The notes under the pieces were generated by a model, which was given only the letters and a program-made list of their open reading frames with translations, searched no databases and was not told the DNA's origin. The position numbers were made by a program, and so were the translations under genes. Shown here one piece after another: positions 1 through 5,685 of a stretch of 5,685 bases of DNA (the first letter of the stretch is position 1; the number at the start of each line of letters is the position of its first letter). Origin of the DNA: Desulfobacterales bacterium (GTDB lineage: Bacteria > Desulfobacterota > DSM-4660 > Desulfatiglandales > JALVZP01); assembly GCA_027064285.1 (NCBI GenBank), contig JAMOPX010000221.1:1-5685 (forward strand), read 5' to 3'.

Positions 1-836
1 GGCACATTTTTTAGCTCTTTTATTTCTCTTTTTTTCTGCTTCTTGTAAAATTCATCAGTATTTCTTAAAAGTTCATCCAACTTTACTGGATTTTTTATAT
101 TTGCGTCTTTTTCTGGAATACATACTTCTATTGATCCATAGAAAACAGAACCCGGTTCTATTACCTCTAAGATTTGATATGGGCCTCTTGCTGTGCCACT
201 TTGTTTGTGTTTTTTCTGGTTTATTGCATAAACGATCTTTGTTTTTACGCCTTTTAAGGGCCTAAAATCAGATACTTTAACCATTCTGAACGGATCTGTA
301 TAAAACCTTCCTTCAAGAAGCAGTTCTTCAAGTTTTTTAGCAGAGATTTTATGTCCTTTTATTTGGATCTTTTTCTTTTTTGAAATCTTATTCAGATAGG
401 CAGTCCTCAAAGCCCCCTTCACTGAGGAGCCAGGAATATATGGCTTTTCGTCATTGGTTAAAAAAGATGTGCGTTTAATCTCAAATCTGTTTAGCTCCTG
501 CTGGATTCTTTTAGTATTTTTTATAGGAATAGAGAGGGTCTTTTTATAATGCTCAACCAATCCTTTACATACCTTTATACTTCTTCCCTGAACTTTTCTT
601 CCTCTCAGGAATTTATACATCTCAAGAAGAGAAGAAATTGTGCCTTTCATGCATATTTCAGAAAATCTCTGCTTGTCTCTTTGATTAAGGCTTTTAAAAA
701 AAGAAATAGGATCAAAAGCTATTATCTTTTGAGCCATTTCATCCATTACAAAACTCATAGGCTCATACACTTCTTCACATCCTATGTGGACAGGAGAAAT
801 GACCCTCAAAAAACAATCAAACCTTTCTTTTCTCAT
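1..836 (-). CDS. csm5: Csm5, type III-A effector RAMP protein (3' part cut by window edge)
   Basis: Csm5 is the RAMP-family subunit that caps the crRNA 3' end of the Csm complex and is needed for crRNA maturation. I translated the minus strand from the ATG at 836-834; the frame stays open to the left edge, giving 278 complete codons and no stop. The N-terminus carries the Csm5 hallmark SPVHIG (residues 14-19). YIPGSSVKGALRTAY (about 133-147) is the RAMP 'IPGSS-KG' motif, and EPGSVFYGSIEV (about 227-238) is a conserved late strand. Csm5 proteins usually have about 340-400 residues, so roughly 60-120 C-terminal residues are outside. The start overlaps the csm4 stop as ATGA, with GGAG 7 bases upstream, indicating translational coupling. 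No frameshift or internal stop was found. The family call is firm; the 3' end is unknown. Confidence 0.93.
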   Translation of the reverse strand, partial: MRKERFDCFLRVISPVHIGCEEVYEPMSFVMDEMAQKIIAFDPISFFKSLNQRDKQRFSEICMKGTISSLLEMYKFLRGRKVQGRSIKVCKGLVEHYKKTLSIPIKNTKRIQQELNRFEIKRTSFLTNDEKPYIPGSSVKGALRTAYLNKISKKKKIQIKGHKISAKKLEELLLEGRFYTDPFRMVKVSDFRPLKGVKTKIVYAINQKKHKQSGTARGPYQILEVIEPGSVFYGSIEVCIPEKDANIKNPVKLDELLRNTDEFYKKQKKREIKELKNV

Positions 837-1882
837 GAGATCTCTCCAATTATCAAAGGCAAACAGGGAGAATATCCCTGAATTACTGTCTCAGGCTTTA
901 TCTTAGACAAATCCTTGGCACATTTTCCTATGTAGGGCTTTTTAAATATTGAGGCTATATCCTCTGGAACAAAAACAGCTCCTTCATCTGCCATAATAAC
1001 AGGGTTTTTAAAAGGATTTCTTGAACAGGCAAGCACACTTCCATGTTTTCCAAAGCGTATAAAGGGCCTAAAATAGATCCTTGAAAATGCATCTTTTTGA
1101 GGTATTGCCGGAGCCAGTGAATAAAGAAACACTAATGAATTTTCCTCTGCTTTTATTTCTGGAATGCGTAGCTCTTCCCACTCTGCTAAAGAAAACTTTC
1201 CCAGTCCTATGGAGGCGTCTTTGCCATATCCCCACTGCCCAATTCTTCTCAGGGCCTCACAGACATTCTCAATGCTCGTGAAAGACTCATCAATAAGGGC
1301 AAAGATAACAAGTTCTGTTTCAGGATAAAAAAAGCAAGCCTCTTGTATATATGGAGAAAACTCTCTTGTGCCTGTGGTCTGAGTAAGCCTGTTGATAGTA
1401 TTGTGTGGTTGAAGAAAGCTTGTCTTAAATCCTATCTGAGGAAGCCATCTCATCTGCTTTTTTGTCTGGGGCGTGGACAAACGGGATATTTCATCTGTGA
1501 CCTCTTTGTCAGTAAGAAATCTGGTTTTTGAGATGTCTATTTTCAAAGACTCATCTACAATCATCCACTTCTTTTTTTTGTGCTCTTTTGCCAGCAATAT
1601 CTTTTCGCTTTTTTGCTGAATTGAGTGCGGTATGTAAAAGTATACTGGCAGATCAGGTTTTTTTAATATGTAGTTAGTCTTAGAATTTACAAGCTTTGGA
1701 AATGCAGAAGAAAATATCACAAACGGCTTTTTGTCATAAAGATTTATTAGATTTTCAATCCCTCCTTCTACCAAGGAGCTGTCTTCTGCAACCTGCCAGC
1801 AAAAGTGTCCAAATATGGTATCTCCTTTTAAAGGAGTGCCAAAACCACTTGTTGGCTTAATAGTAATCTCATATAGTTTCAA
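833..1882 (-). CDS. csm4: Csm4, type III-A RAMP protein at the crRNA 5' handle
   Basis: Csm4 is a Cas5-like RAMP subunit that holds the crRNA 5' handle and binds Cas10 at the base of the Csm complex. From the TTG at 1882-1880 the product has 349 residues, a usual Csm4 size, and begins MKLYEITIKP. Family motifs are SGFGTPLKGDTIFGHFCW (about 12-29), where Csm4 proteins have a conserved 'D-lfGh-cW' segment; NTINRLTQTTG (161-171); the glycine-rich loop GYGKDASIGLGKF (218-230); and a C-terminal PLII (342-345). An ATG at 1948 would add 22 residues (including SSMIQCSMKSS) and overlap csm3 by 56 bases. I prefer TTG because the first beta strand of the RAMP fold starts there and AGGGG lies 7 bases upstream. 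The gene starts 10 bases after csm3 and ends overlapping csm5. No catalytic residue is expected in Csm4. Confidence 0.93.
   Translation of the reverse strand: MKLYEITIKPTSGFGTPLKGDTIFGHFCWQVAEDSSLVEGGIENLINLYDKKPFVIFSSAFPKLVNSKTNYILKKPDLPVYFYIPHSIQQKSEKILLAKEHKKKKWMIVDESLKIDISKTRFLTDKEVTDEISRLSTPQTKKQMRWLPQIGFKTSFLQPHNTINRLTQTTGTREFSPYIQEACFFYPETELVIFALIDESFTSIENVCEALRRIGQWGYGKDASIGLGKFSLAEWEELRIPEIKAEENSLVFLYSLAPAIPQKDAFSRIYFRPFIRFGKHGSVLACSRNPFKNPVIMADEGAVFVPEDIASIFKKPYIGKCAKDLSKIKPETVIQGYSPCLPLIIGEIS
842..847 (-). promoter_or_regulatory. Ribosome binding site of csm5, inside csm4
   Basis: GGAGAG lies in the last codons of csm4; GGAG is 7 bases before the csm5 ATG. With the ATGA stop-start overlap this is a classic arrangement for termination-reinitiation coupling. 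Confidence 0.72.
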
Positions 1883-1889
1883 CTTTCTT

Positions 1890-1894
1890 CCCCT
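1890..1894 (-). promoter_or_regulatory. Ribosome binding site that selects the TTG start of csm4
   Basis: AGGGG overlaps the csm3 TAG stop codon and ends 7 bases before the TTG at 1882. This spacing, together with the protein alignment to the Csm4 N-terminus, decides for TTG over the ATG at 1948 that lies within csm3. Confidence 0.7.
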
Positions 1895-2597
1895 AAAATG
1901 GCATAATTTTCTCGAACTTTTCATTGAGCACTGAATCATCGAACTCAAGCTTTATCCTTCCATAGCCTCTGCTTCCGCTTCCACCGAGATTGTCCATCTC
2001 AAGTAATTTCAGGCCTTCCAAAAGAAAATCTTCAAGTTTTTCTTCTCCTTTATTCAAGCACCTGATAGTGATTTGAAACCTGAACTTGGCGCCTGCTGGA
2101 ACACGCTCAATGAATCTTGGACTTTCTGCTGTCCCTTTGATTCGATTAATGAAATTTTCAGCCTTAACTTCTGTAAAAGACAGGTTGTTTTCAAGGATTT
2201 CCTTTTTCCAATTGTCGTCTAAAGGGCAATCTGAAAATGAAGCCCTTGATGGACCAAGCCCATCCTCTTCTTCAATATCTGCTCCACTTACCCCAAAAAG
2301 TTTTAATATCTTTTCACATTCAACTTTCTGGTCCTCACTTAAATCTTTACGCTTAAGCAAACTCGCACTCAGAGGCCTGCCTTCTGTATAAGCTATTAAA
2401 CCGCTTCTCATTTCAAGCAATGCTCTGACCTTTCCTTTTAATGAGGAGCCAGGGATGTACGGTTCAAGGGTATATGGATGCTTTATCACTGGATTGTCTG
2501 TTCCACCTATCTTCATTTCTGTGTCTCCAGATCCAATGTGAAGCCCTGTTTTAAGAGTGATTGTGCCGGTAAGTTCTATTATTTTTTGAAGCTTCAT
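1893..2597 (-). CDS. csm3: Csm3, backbone RAMP subunit and target-RNA nuclease
   Basis: Csm3 is the Cas7-like subunit that polymerises along the crRNA and cuts the bound target RNA every 6 nucleotides. The product has 234 residues, normal for the family. The N-terminal TGLHIGSGD (17-25) is typical. D34 in GGTDNPVIKHP aligns by motif with the catalytic Asp (D33) known from Streptococcus thermophilus Csm3, so RNA cleavage should be intact. Next come IPGSSLKGKVRALLE (48-62) and the C-terminal glycine-rich loop GGSGSRGYGRI (205-215), the RAMP RNA-binding signature. The ATG start has AAAGGAGG just upstream with a 4-base spacer from GGAGG, the strongest ribosome site in the window; this suits the subunit needed in most copies. 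It follows csm2 by 18 bases. No alternative family fits as well. Confidence 0.97.
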   Translation of the reverse strand: MKLQKIIELTGTITLKTGLHIGSGDTEMKIGGTDNPVIKHPYTLEPYIPGSSLKGKVRALLEMRSGLIAYTEGRPLSASLLKRKDLSEDQKVECEKILKLFGVSGADIEEEDGLGPSRASFSDCPLDDNWKKEILENNLSFTEVKAENFINRIKGTAESPRFIERVPAGAKFRFQITIRCLNKGEEKLEDFLLEGLKLLEMDNLGGSGSRGYGRIKLEFDDSVLNEKFEKIMPF

Positions 2598-2601
2598 GAC
2601 G

Positions 2602-2609
2602 CCTCCTTT
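2602..2609 (-). promoter_or_regulatory. Strong ribosome binding site of csm3
   Basis: AAAGGAGG, a near-complete anti-16S match, sits in the 18-base gap after csm2 and ends 4 bases before the csm3 ATG. It is the best site in the operon and plausibly raises output of the multi-copy subunit; that last point is inference. Confidence 0.82.
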
Positions 2610-2615
2610 CTAAAA

Positions 2616-3023
2616 CTAATTTGACGGCATGTAGTATCTATAAAATCCCATAAATGCCTCAAAGAAGTCAGCAAAAACTGAAAGGTCATCAGGGGTCTTT
2701 ATTTGAGTTACAGATGATCTGATAAAGTCCACAAAGTTTTCAGAAACAAGCCCTCTTCCCTGTGCATAAACAGCTTTGGGAATCAGCATGTGAAGTAATG
2801 GAAGAATGTATTCCCAGTTTTGTTGATCCTTCTGCTGGGTTTTTAGCTGATTTAACTTTACTATTTCGTCATAAAATTTTCTGATCTGAGACCTCTTGTT
2901 TAATTTTTTGTTTTTATCATAATCTTGTTTTAATTCCTTAGCCAGCTTTTCCGCAGTTTCTGAAAAAAGCTTAGGATCAACAACTTTTCTTTCTCTGTTC
3001 TTCCAGAAAGAAGAAATCTTCAT
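2616..3023 (-). CDS. csm2: Csm2, small helical subunit of the Csm complex
   Basis: Csm2 (Cas11-type) is the small alpha-helical subunit that forms the second filament of the complex, running along the crRNA-target duplex between Cas10 and Csm5. The product has 135 residues, within the family's range. It shows the hallmark SQIRKFYDEI (45-54), then ILPLLHMLIPKAVYAQGRG in the middle and FADFFEAFMGFYRYY near the C-terminus, both typical of Csm2. The first 45 residues are rich in Lys and Arg, as expected for a nucleic-acid-contacting protein. It begins 3 bases after the cas10 stop, and its Shine-Dalgarno sequence lies inside the last codons of cas10. Csm2 is the marker that separates subtype III-A from III-B, where Cmr5 takes its place, so this gene sets the subtype. 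No catalytic role is expected. Confidence 0.96.
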   Translation of the reverse strand: MKISSFWKNRERKVVDPKLFSETAEKLAKELKQDYDKNKKLNKRSQIRKFYDEIVKLNQLKTQQKDQQNWEYILPLLHMLIPKAVYAQGRGLVSENFVDFIRSSVTQIKTPDDLSVFADFFEAFMGFYRYYMPSN

Positions 3024-3026
3024 TTT

Positions 3027-5636
3027 TTATACCCTCCTTCTATTGTAAAGGATACTCCACAAGGGTATCTTTAAAGCACTCCCATATTCTATGAGCCAGC
3101 TGCTCATAGCTGAAGTAATTTCCCTGACAATACCCTCTCTCTGCTCTTTTTTTAAAGACTTGGCAACATTTCTTTCTGCACTGTAGAAGAGAAGTGCTCT
3201 CCATTTTACACAGTGCATATCATCAACATGGATTTCATGGTTCTTAACAAGTCTTTTTTCCTGACCTGCCATTTCCAGAAAATAATTCAGTCTGTAAAGC
3301 ATGGAGTTATTAATCCAGTCTTTGTTAAGCCAATCTTCCAGTTTGTTTTCTATTTTTATTAGTTCTGAAAGATCATCCCAGCTAACAGTCTCATTAAATA
3401 CAGTAATCCTGTTTCTTCCTTTATCCTTGGATCTTGCCAATTCCTCTTCCACGCCGTTAGACAGGACATCAACAGGAGTATGGGATTTATTAAGCGTAAT
3501 CCCAGCAGAGATATGTATGTGCTCGTTGTTACATACATATCTTGAAAAATCCTTCCTGAGAAGAAGCGCAAGCTCTATCATCCTGTTCCATGGGCCTATT
3601 AAAAAGAGATCGTCGCCGCCAGCAAACACAGTATAGATGTCATTAAATCTTTTTTCTTTTTTAAGGATATAAGGGAGATATAAGGAAAAGTAAAAATGCA
3701 GTTGTCTGCTCAGTGTAGCTATACGGGATAAGGTAAATCTTTCATCTTTTAGACCGCACGCCATCAAAAGTCCTAAATTATCCACATCTGCCTTTAATAC
3801 ACCCAGTGCCTCAATGCCCTGAAATCTTTCTTCGACCTTATTTATTGCTTTACAGGCAATATGCTCCAATGTCTTTGGATCACCAGGCTTTATTTGATCT
3901 ATAAGCTCCAACTTCTTTTTCTCTCTCTTTTTTCCTTCCAAGATTCGCTCATCTTTTTGATCTTCCTCAGTATATTTTGGAACATAGGCATTTATAAATT
4001 TTACGGTAATATCTGAGTCCCTTTCATCCAAATATGCCGTAATATCCCAGTATCTCAAAAGCTTACCTTCTTCAGCCCATTTATTCAGTTTTCCGTTCAG
4101 AAAGCATATCTGATATTCTCCAAAGATTGGTTCAAACAGCCTGTTCTCCTTATCTCTTGGTTCAACATCTGCTGTTACTACTGCAAGGCGATTTTTCTTG
4201 ACCAGATTTGTTCCAATAAATATATGATCCCTACACAAATTGCAGGCAGAGTGTATGTCTTTTACATATTCTGTATTTTCAGCCCTGATACTGGAAGGTC
4301 TTTTTCCGCAAAGGGGACATAGTGGGTGCTCAAGCTCATTCACAAAGGCATCTAAGTATCCTTTTACTACACCTCCATAATGGTTGAGATCTATTTTGTT
4401 ATACTTTTTCTCCTCCATAAGATTGCTTAACTGCTCCCAGACACCAGAAAAGTTTCCTGAAACAAGGTCATCAGGTGTAACCTCTAATGAAGAAAACCCA
4501 ATGGAATTTTCACCATAAGTAGTTTTTATAAGCCAGTCATTTATCCTTTTCGTGGTCAGCTCAAACGCCTTTTTTGTGCTTTCTGTATTAGGAGCTAATA
4601 TGACAAATTTTCCTGCCATATCTAAAAGCACGGATATGTGAGGCAGTCCAATTCTGCGGCAGAGCATATCAGCAGCCAGCTCACAAAACAGGGAAACAGC
4701 AAAGGATCTGCCTCTTAATATCTTTGAACGATATCTCCTTGTGTCGCCAAATCCTTTGAATATAAAATCCTGAATTCCGTAAAAGTCACCACTTATAAAT
4801 AAAAACTTTTTGGCTTTATAATCCCTTATATCTTCTATATTAAAGGAGTTGTTTTCTCTATGATAAAGATAAAGCGCTACTGCTAAGGCTGATGTGATCT
4901 TTGAATGATCATAAAGAGAGACATCAGGCACAATGTTTCCTGCCCTTGCAGCAGGAATGCAGGAAGTGTATCTCATCATTAAGCTGTCAAAATGCTCAAA
5001 CCATAAGCAGAGATTTTCCCTTTTATGACTTAGCTGTTTAAGAGCTTCTACAAATTCATCAAACAGATATTCGTATTCCTTGGTTGCCTGATATGTAGAT
5101 TGGGCAACAGCTTCAGACTTTGGCAGGGGAAAAATGCTGGTGGGTGAAATTTTCATCAATGGATAACAATATCTGTAGTTGCTAATAGCAATCTGTGAAT
5201 CATCCCTTTCATAGACAAGCCTTTCAAATAGAGGCAACAGTCGTGTTATCTTGTATTCTTTCCACGAAATCTGCTCTGCATTCTGTTTATCGGACATCTT
5301 TCTGTCCCAGCCACTGCTTATCCAGTCCGCAATAGTAATTATCCACTGATAAGGGGTTTGAGGAGCATGATGGCCAGCACAAAGATTGATAAAGGAGTCT
5401 CCTTCACCCCATTTAGGTTTATTAAACTCTGATGGAAGAAAGTCTTTCATGTATTCAATGAATGCAGCAGTGTAAACAGCGTGATAGTGTGAATAGTGGC
5501 CTTTGTAAGAAGGAAGATATACTCCCACATTGTTGTCTAAATATTCCTGTTTAATACCCATTACATCCTTTTCTGAAAACTTGCCTATGTCATGAATAAA
5601 ACCAGCTATTGCTATTTTTAACGTAGTTTGATCCAT
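3027..5636 (-). CDS. cas10: Cas10/Csm1, large subunit with HD nuclease and GGDD cyclase
   Basis: Cas10 is the signature type III protein: on target RNA binding it cuts single-stranded DNA with its HD domain and makes cyclic oligoadenylate from ATP with its Palm domain. The 869-residue product has, in order: an HD domain with IHDIGKF (H15, D16), a His cluster GHYSHYH (46-52), GHH (88-90) and ADWISSG (103-109); Palm1 with ISGDFYGIQDF (281-291); a zinc ribbon of two CxxC pairs (C440/C443, C465/C468); and Palm2 with KADVDNLG (615-622), GGDD (673-676) and GRNRI (740-744). All key residues for both activities are present. A Lys/Glu-rich stretch (about 555-580) precedes Palm2. The ATG start fits the family N-terminus and has AAAGGGA upstream. 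It is the first gene of the visible operon. The intact cyclase implies a CARF-domain effector elsewhere. Confidence 0.98.
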   Translation of the reverse strand: MDQTTLKIAIAGFIHDIGKFSEKDVMGIKQEYLDNNVGVYLPSYKGHYSHYHAVYTAAFIEYMKDFLPSEFNKPKWGEGDSFINLCAGHHAPQTPYQWIITIADWISSGWDRKMSDKQNAEQISWKEYKITRLLPLFERLVYERDDSQIAISNYRYCYPLMKISPTSIFPLPKSEAVAQSTYQATKEYEYLFDEFVEALKQLSHKRENLCLWFEHFDSLMMRYTSCIPAARAGNIVPDVSLYDHSKITSALAVALYLYHRENNSFNIEDIRDYKAKKFLFISGDFYGIQDFIFKGFGDTRRYRSKILRGRSFAVSLFCELAADMLCRRIGLPHISVLLDMAGKFVILAPNTESTKKAFELTTKRINDWLIKTTYGENSIGFSSLEVTPDDLVSGNFSGVWEQLSNLMEEKKYNKIDLNHYGGVVKGYLDAFVNELEHPLCPLCGKRPSSIRAENTEYVKDIHSACNLCRDHIFIGTNLVKKNRLAVVTADVEPRDKENRLFEPIFGEYQICFLNGKLNKWAEEGKLLRYWDITAYLDERDSDITVKFINAYVPKYTEEDQKDERILEGKKREKKKLELIDQIKPGDPKTLEHIACKAINKVEERFQGIEALGVLKADVDNLGLLMACGLKDERFTLSRIATLSRQLHFYFSLYLPYILKKEKRFNDIYTVFAGGDDLFLIGPWNRMIELALLLRKDFSRYVCNNEHIHISAGITLNKSHTPVDVLSNGVEEELARSKDKGRNRITVFNETVSWDDLSELIKIENKLEDWLNKDWINNSMLYRLNYFLEMAGQEKRLVKNHEIHVDDMHCVKWRALLFYSAERNVAKSLKKEQREGIVREITSAMSSWLIEYGSALKIPLWSILYNRRRV
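3032..3039 (-). promoter_or_regulatory. Ribosome binding site of csm2, inside the cas10 3' end
   Basis: AAGGAGGG lies 9 bases upstream of the csm2 ATG. It falls within the final cas10 codons (AGA AGG AGG GTA TAA), so the same bases encode the Arg-Arg-Arg-Val tail of Cas10. This links csm2 initiation to ribosomes finishing cas10. Confidence 0.8.
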
Positions 5637-5644
5637 TCTAATAT

Positions 5645-5651
5645 TCCCTTT
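5645..5651 (-). promoter_or_regulatory. Ribosome binding site of cas10
   Basis: AAAGGGA lies 8 bases upstream of the cas10 ATG. It is a moderate Shine-Dalgarno match, weaker than those of csm2 and csm3, and supports the start at 5636. Confidence 0.7.
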
Positions 5652-5661
5652 TGTTTTTGAA

Positions 5662-5670
5662 CTTATAGCA
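5662..5670 (-). promoter_or_regulatory. Possible extended -10 element upstream of cas10
   Basis: TGCTATAAG matches the extended -10 form TGnTATAAT at all but the last base and lies about 25 bases before the cas10 ATG. A -35 box at normal spacing would be at or beyond the right edge, so it cannot be checked. In AT-rich DNA such a match can arise by chance, and cas10 may instead be co-transcribed with an upstream gene. Confidence 0.25.
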
Positions 5671-5685
5671 TAATAAAAACAGCAT

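Larger units (their letters stand above)
5638..5685 (-). other. Possible 3' tail of an upstream gene
   Basis: The frame from the right edge to a TAG at 5640-5638 is open for 15 sense codons and ends one base before the cas10 ATG. That spacing would suit an operon neighbour such as cas6 or another csm/cas gene, but 15 codons are too few to identify a product, and an open frame of this length is common by chance. The short tail reads as Lys- and Leu-containing with no recognisable motif. Confidence 0.2.

Noticed and set aside
1..836. csm5 as a pseudogene, because no complete frame is found there
   Set aside because: Manual translation of the minus strand gives a continuous Csm5 frame to the edge; it is incomplete only because the window ends.
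549..881. Plus-strand open frame of 110 codons opposite csm5 and the csm4 end
   Set aside because: It is antisense to a well-supported csm5 coding frame that I translated without interruption, and its predicted protein has low-complexity Phe/Ser/His composition with no recognisable motif.
1081..1531. Two plus-strand open frames of 66 and 62 codons opposite csm4
   Set aside because: They are antisense shadows of csm4 with no recognisable domain.
2086..2391. Plus-strand open frame of 101 codons opposite csm3
   Set aside because: It is antisense to csm3, is Ser-rich and matches no family I recognise.
3301..3636. Plus-strand frame of 111 codons and a minus-strand frame of 70 codons within cas10
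   Set aside because: Both lie in other frames across the Palm2 coding region, which carries the GGDD motif; they are composition shadows.
1..5685. CRISPR array, transposon ends, tRNA or rRNA
   Set aside because: No regularly spaced direct repeats, terminal inverted repeats or RNA gene signatures were seen; nearly every base lies in a csm coding frame.

Overview
The window is almost entirely filled by the core effector operon of a type III-A (Csm) CRISPR-Cas system. All of it is encoded on the minus strand, so transcription runs from the right edge towards the left edge. In transcription order the genes are cas10/csm1 (5636 to 3027), csm2 (3023 to 2616), csm3 (2597 to 1893), csm4 (1882 to 833) and csm5 (836 to the left edge, where it is cut before its stop codon). 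Csm5 is open through the edge, with 278 complete codons visible.

The genes are packed tightly: gaps of 3, 18 and 10 bases, then a 4-base ATGA overlap between csm4 and csm5. Each has a visible Shine-Dalgarno sequence, and those of csm2, csm4 and csm5 overlap the end of the preceding gene. This points to a single mRNA with translational coupling. Csm4 is best read from a TTG codon rather than from the first ATG of its open frame, which lies inside csm3.

Together the products form the Csm ribonucleoprotein. Csm3 and Csm2 are its two filament subunits. Csm4 and Cas10 sit at the crRNA 5'-handle end, and Csm5 caps the 3' end. The diagnostic catalytic residues are present: the HD pair and the GGDD cyclase motif in Cas10, and the backbone-cleaving Asp (D34) in Csm3. 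From family knowledge, the complex should cut target RNA at regular spacing, cut DNA during transcription and make cyclic oligoadenylate. The effector that would respond to that messenger (Csm6 or another CARF protein), Cas6, the adaptation genes and the CRISPR array are all absent here and would have to lie outside.

The organism is most likely a bacterium: strong GGAGG-type ribosome sites, an AT-rich genome (judged by eye at roughly 40% GC or lower) and bacterial-style Csm proteins. I cannot fix the phylum, and an AT-rich anaerobe or thermophile would be only a guess. The 49 bases upstream of cas10 hold its ribosome site, a possible extended -10 element and possibly the last codons of an upstream gene. 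I see no tRNA, rRNA, mobile element, repeat array or terminator. The plus-strand open frames are antisense shadows of the csm genes. This is a canonical, apparently functional module rather than a new kind of system; the most open questions are its missing partners beyond the edges.
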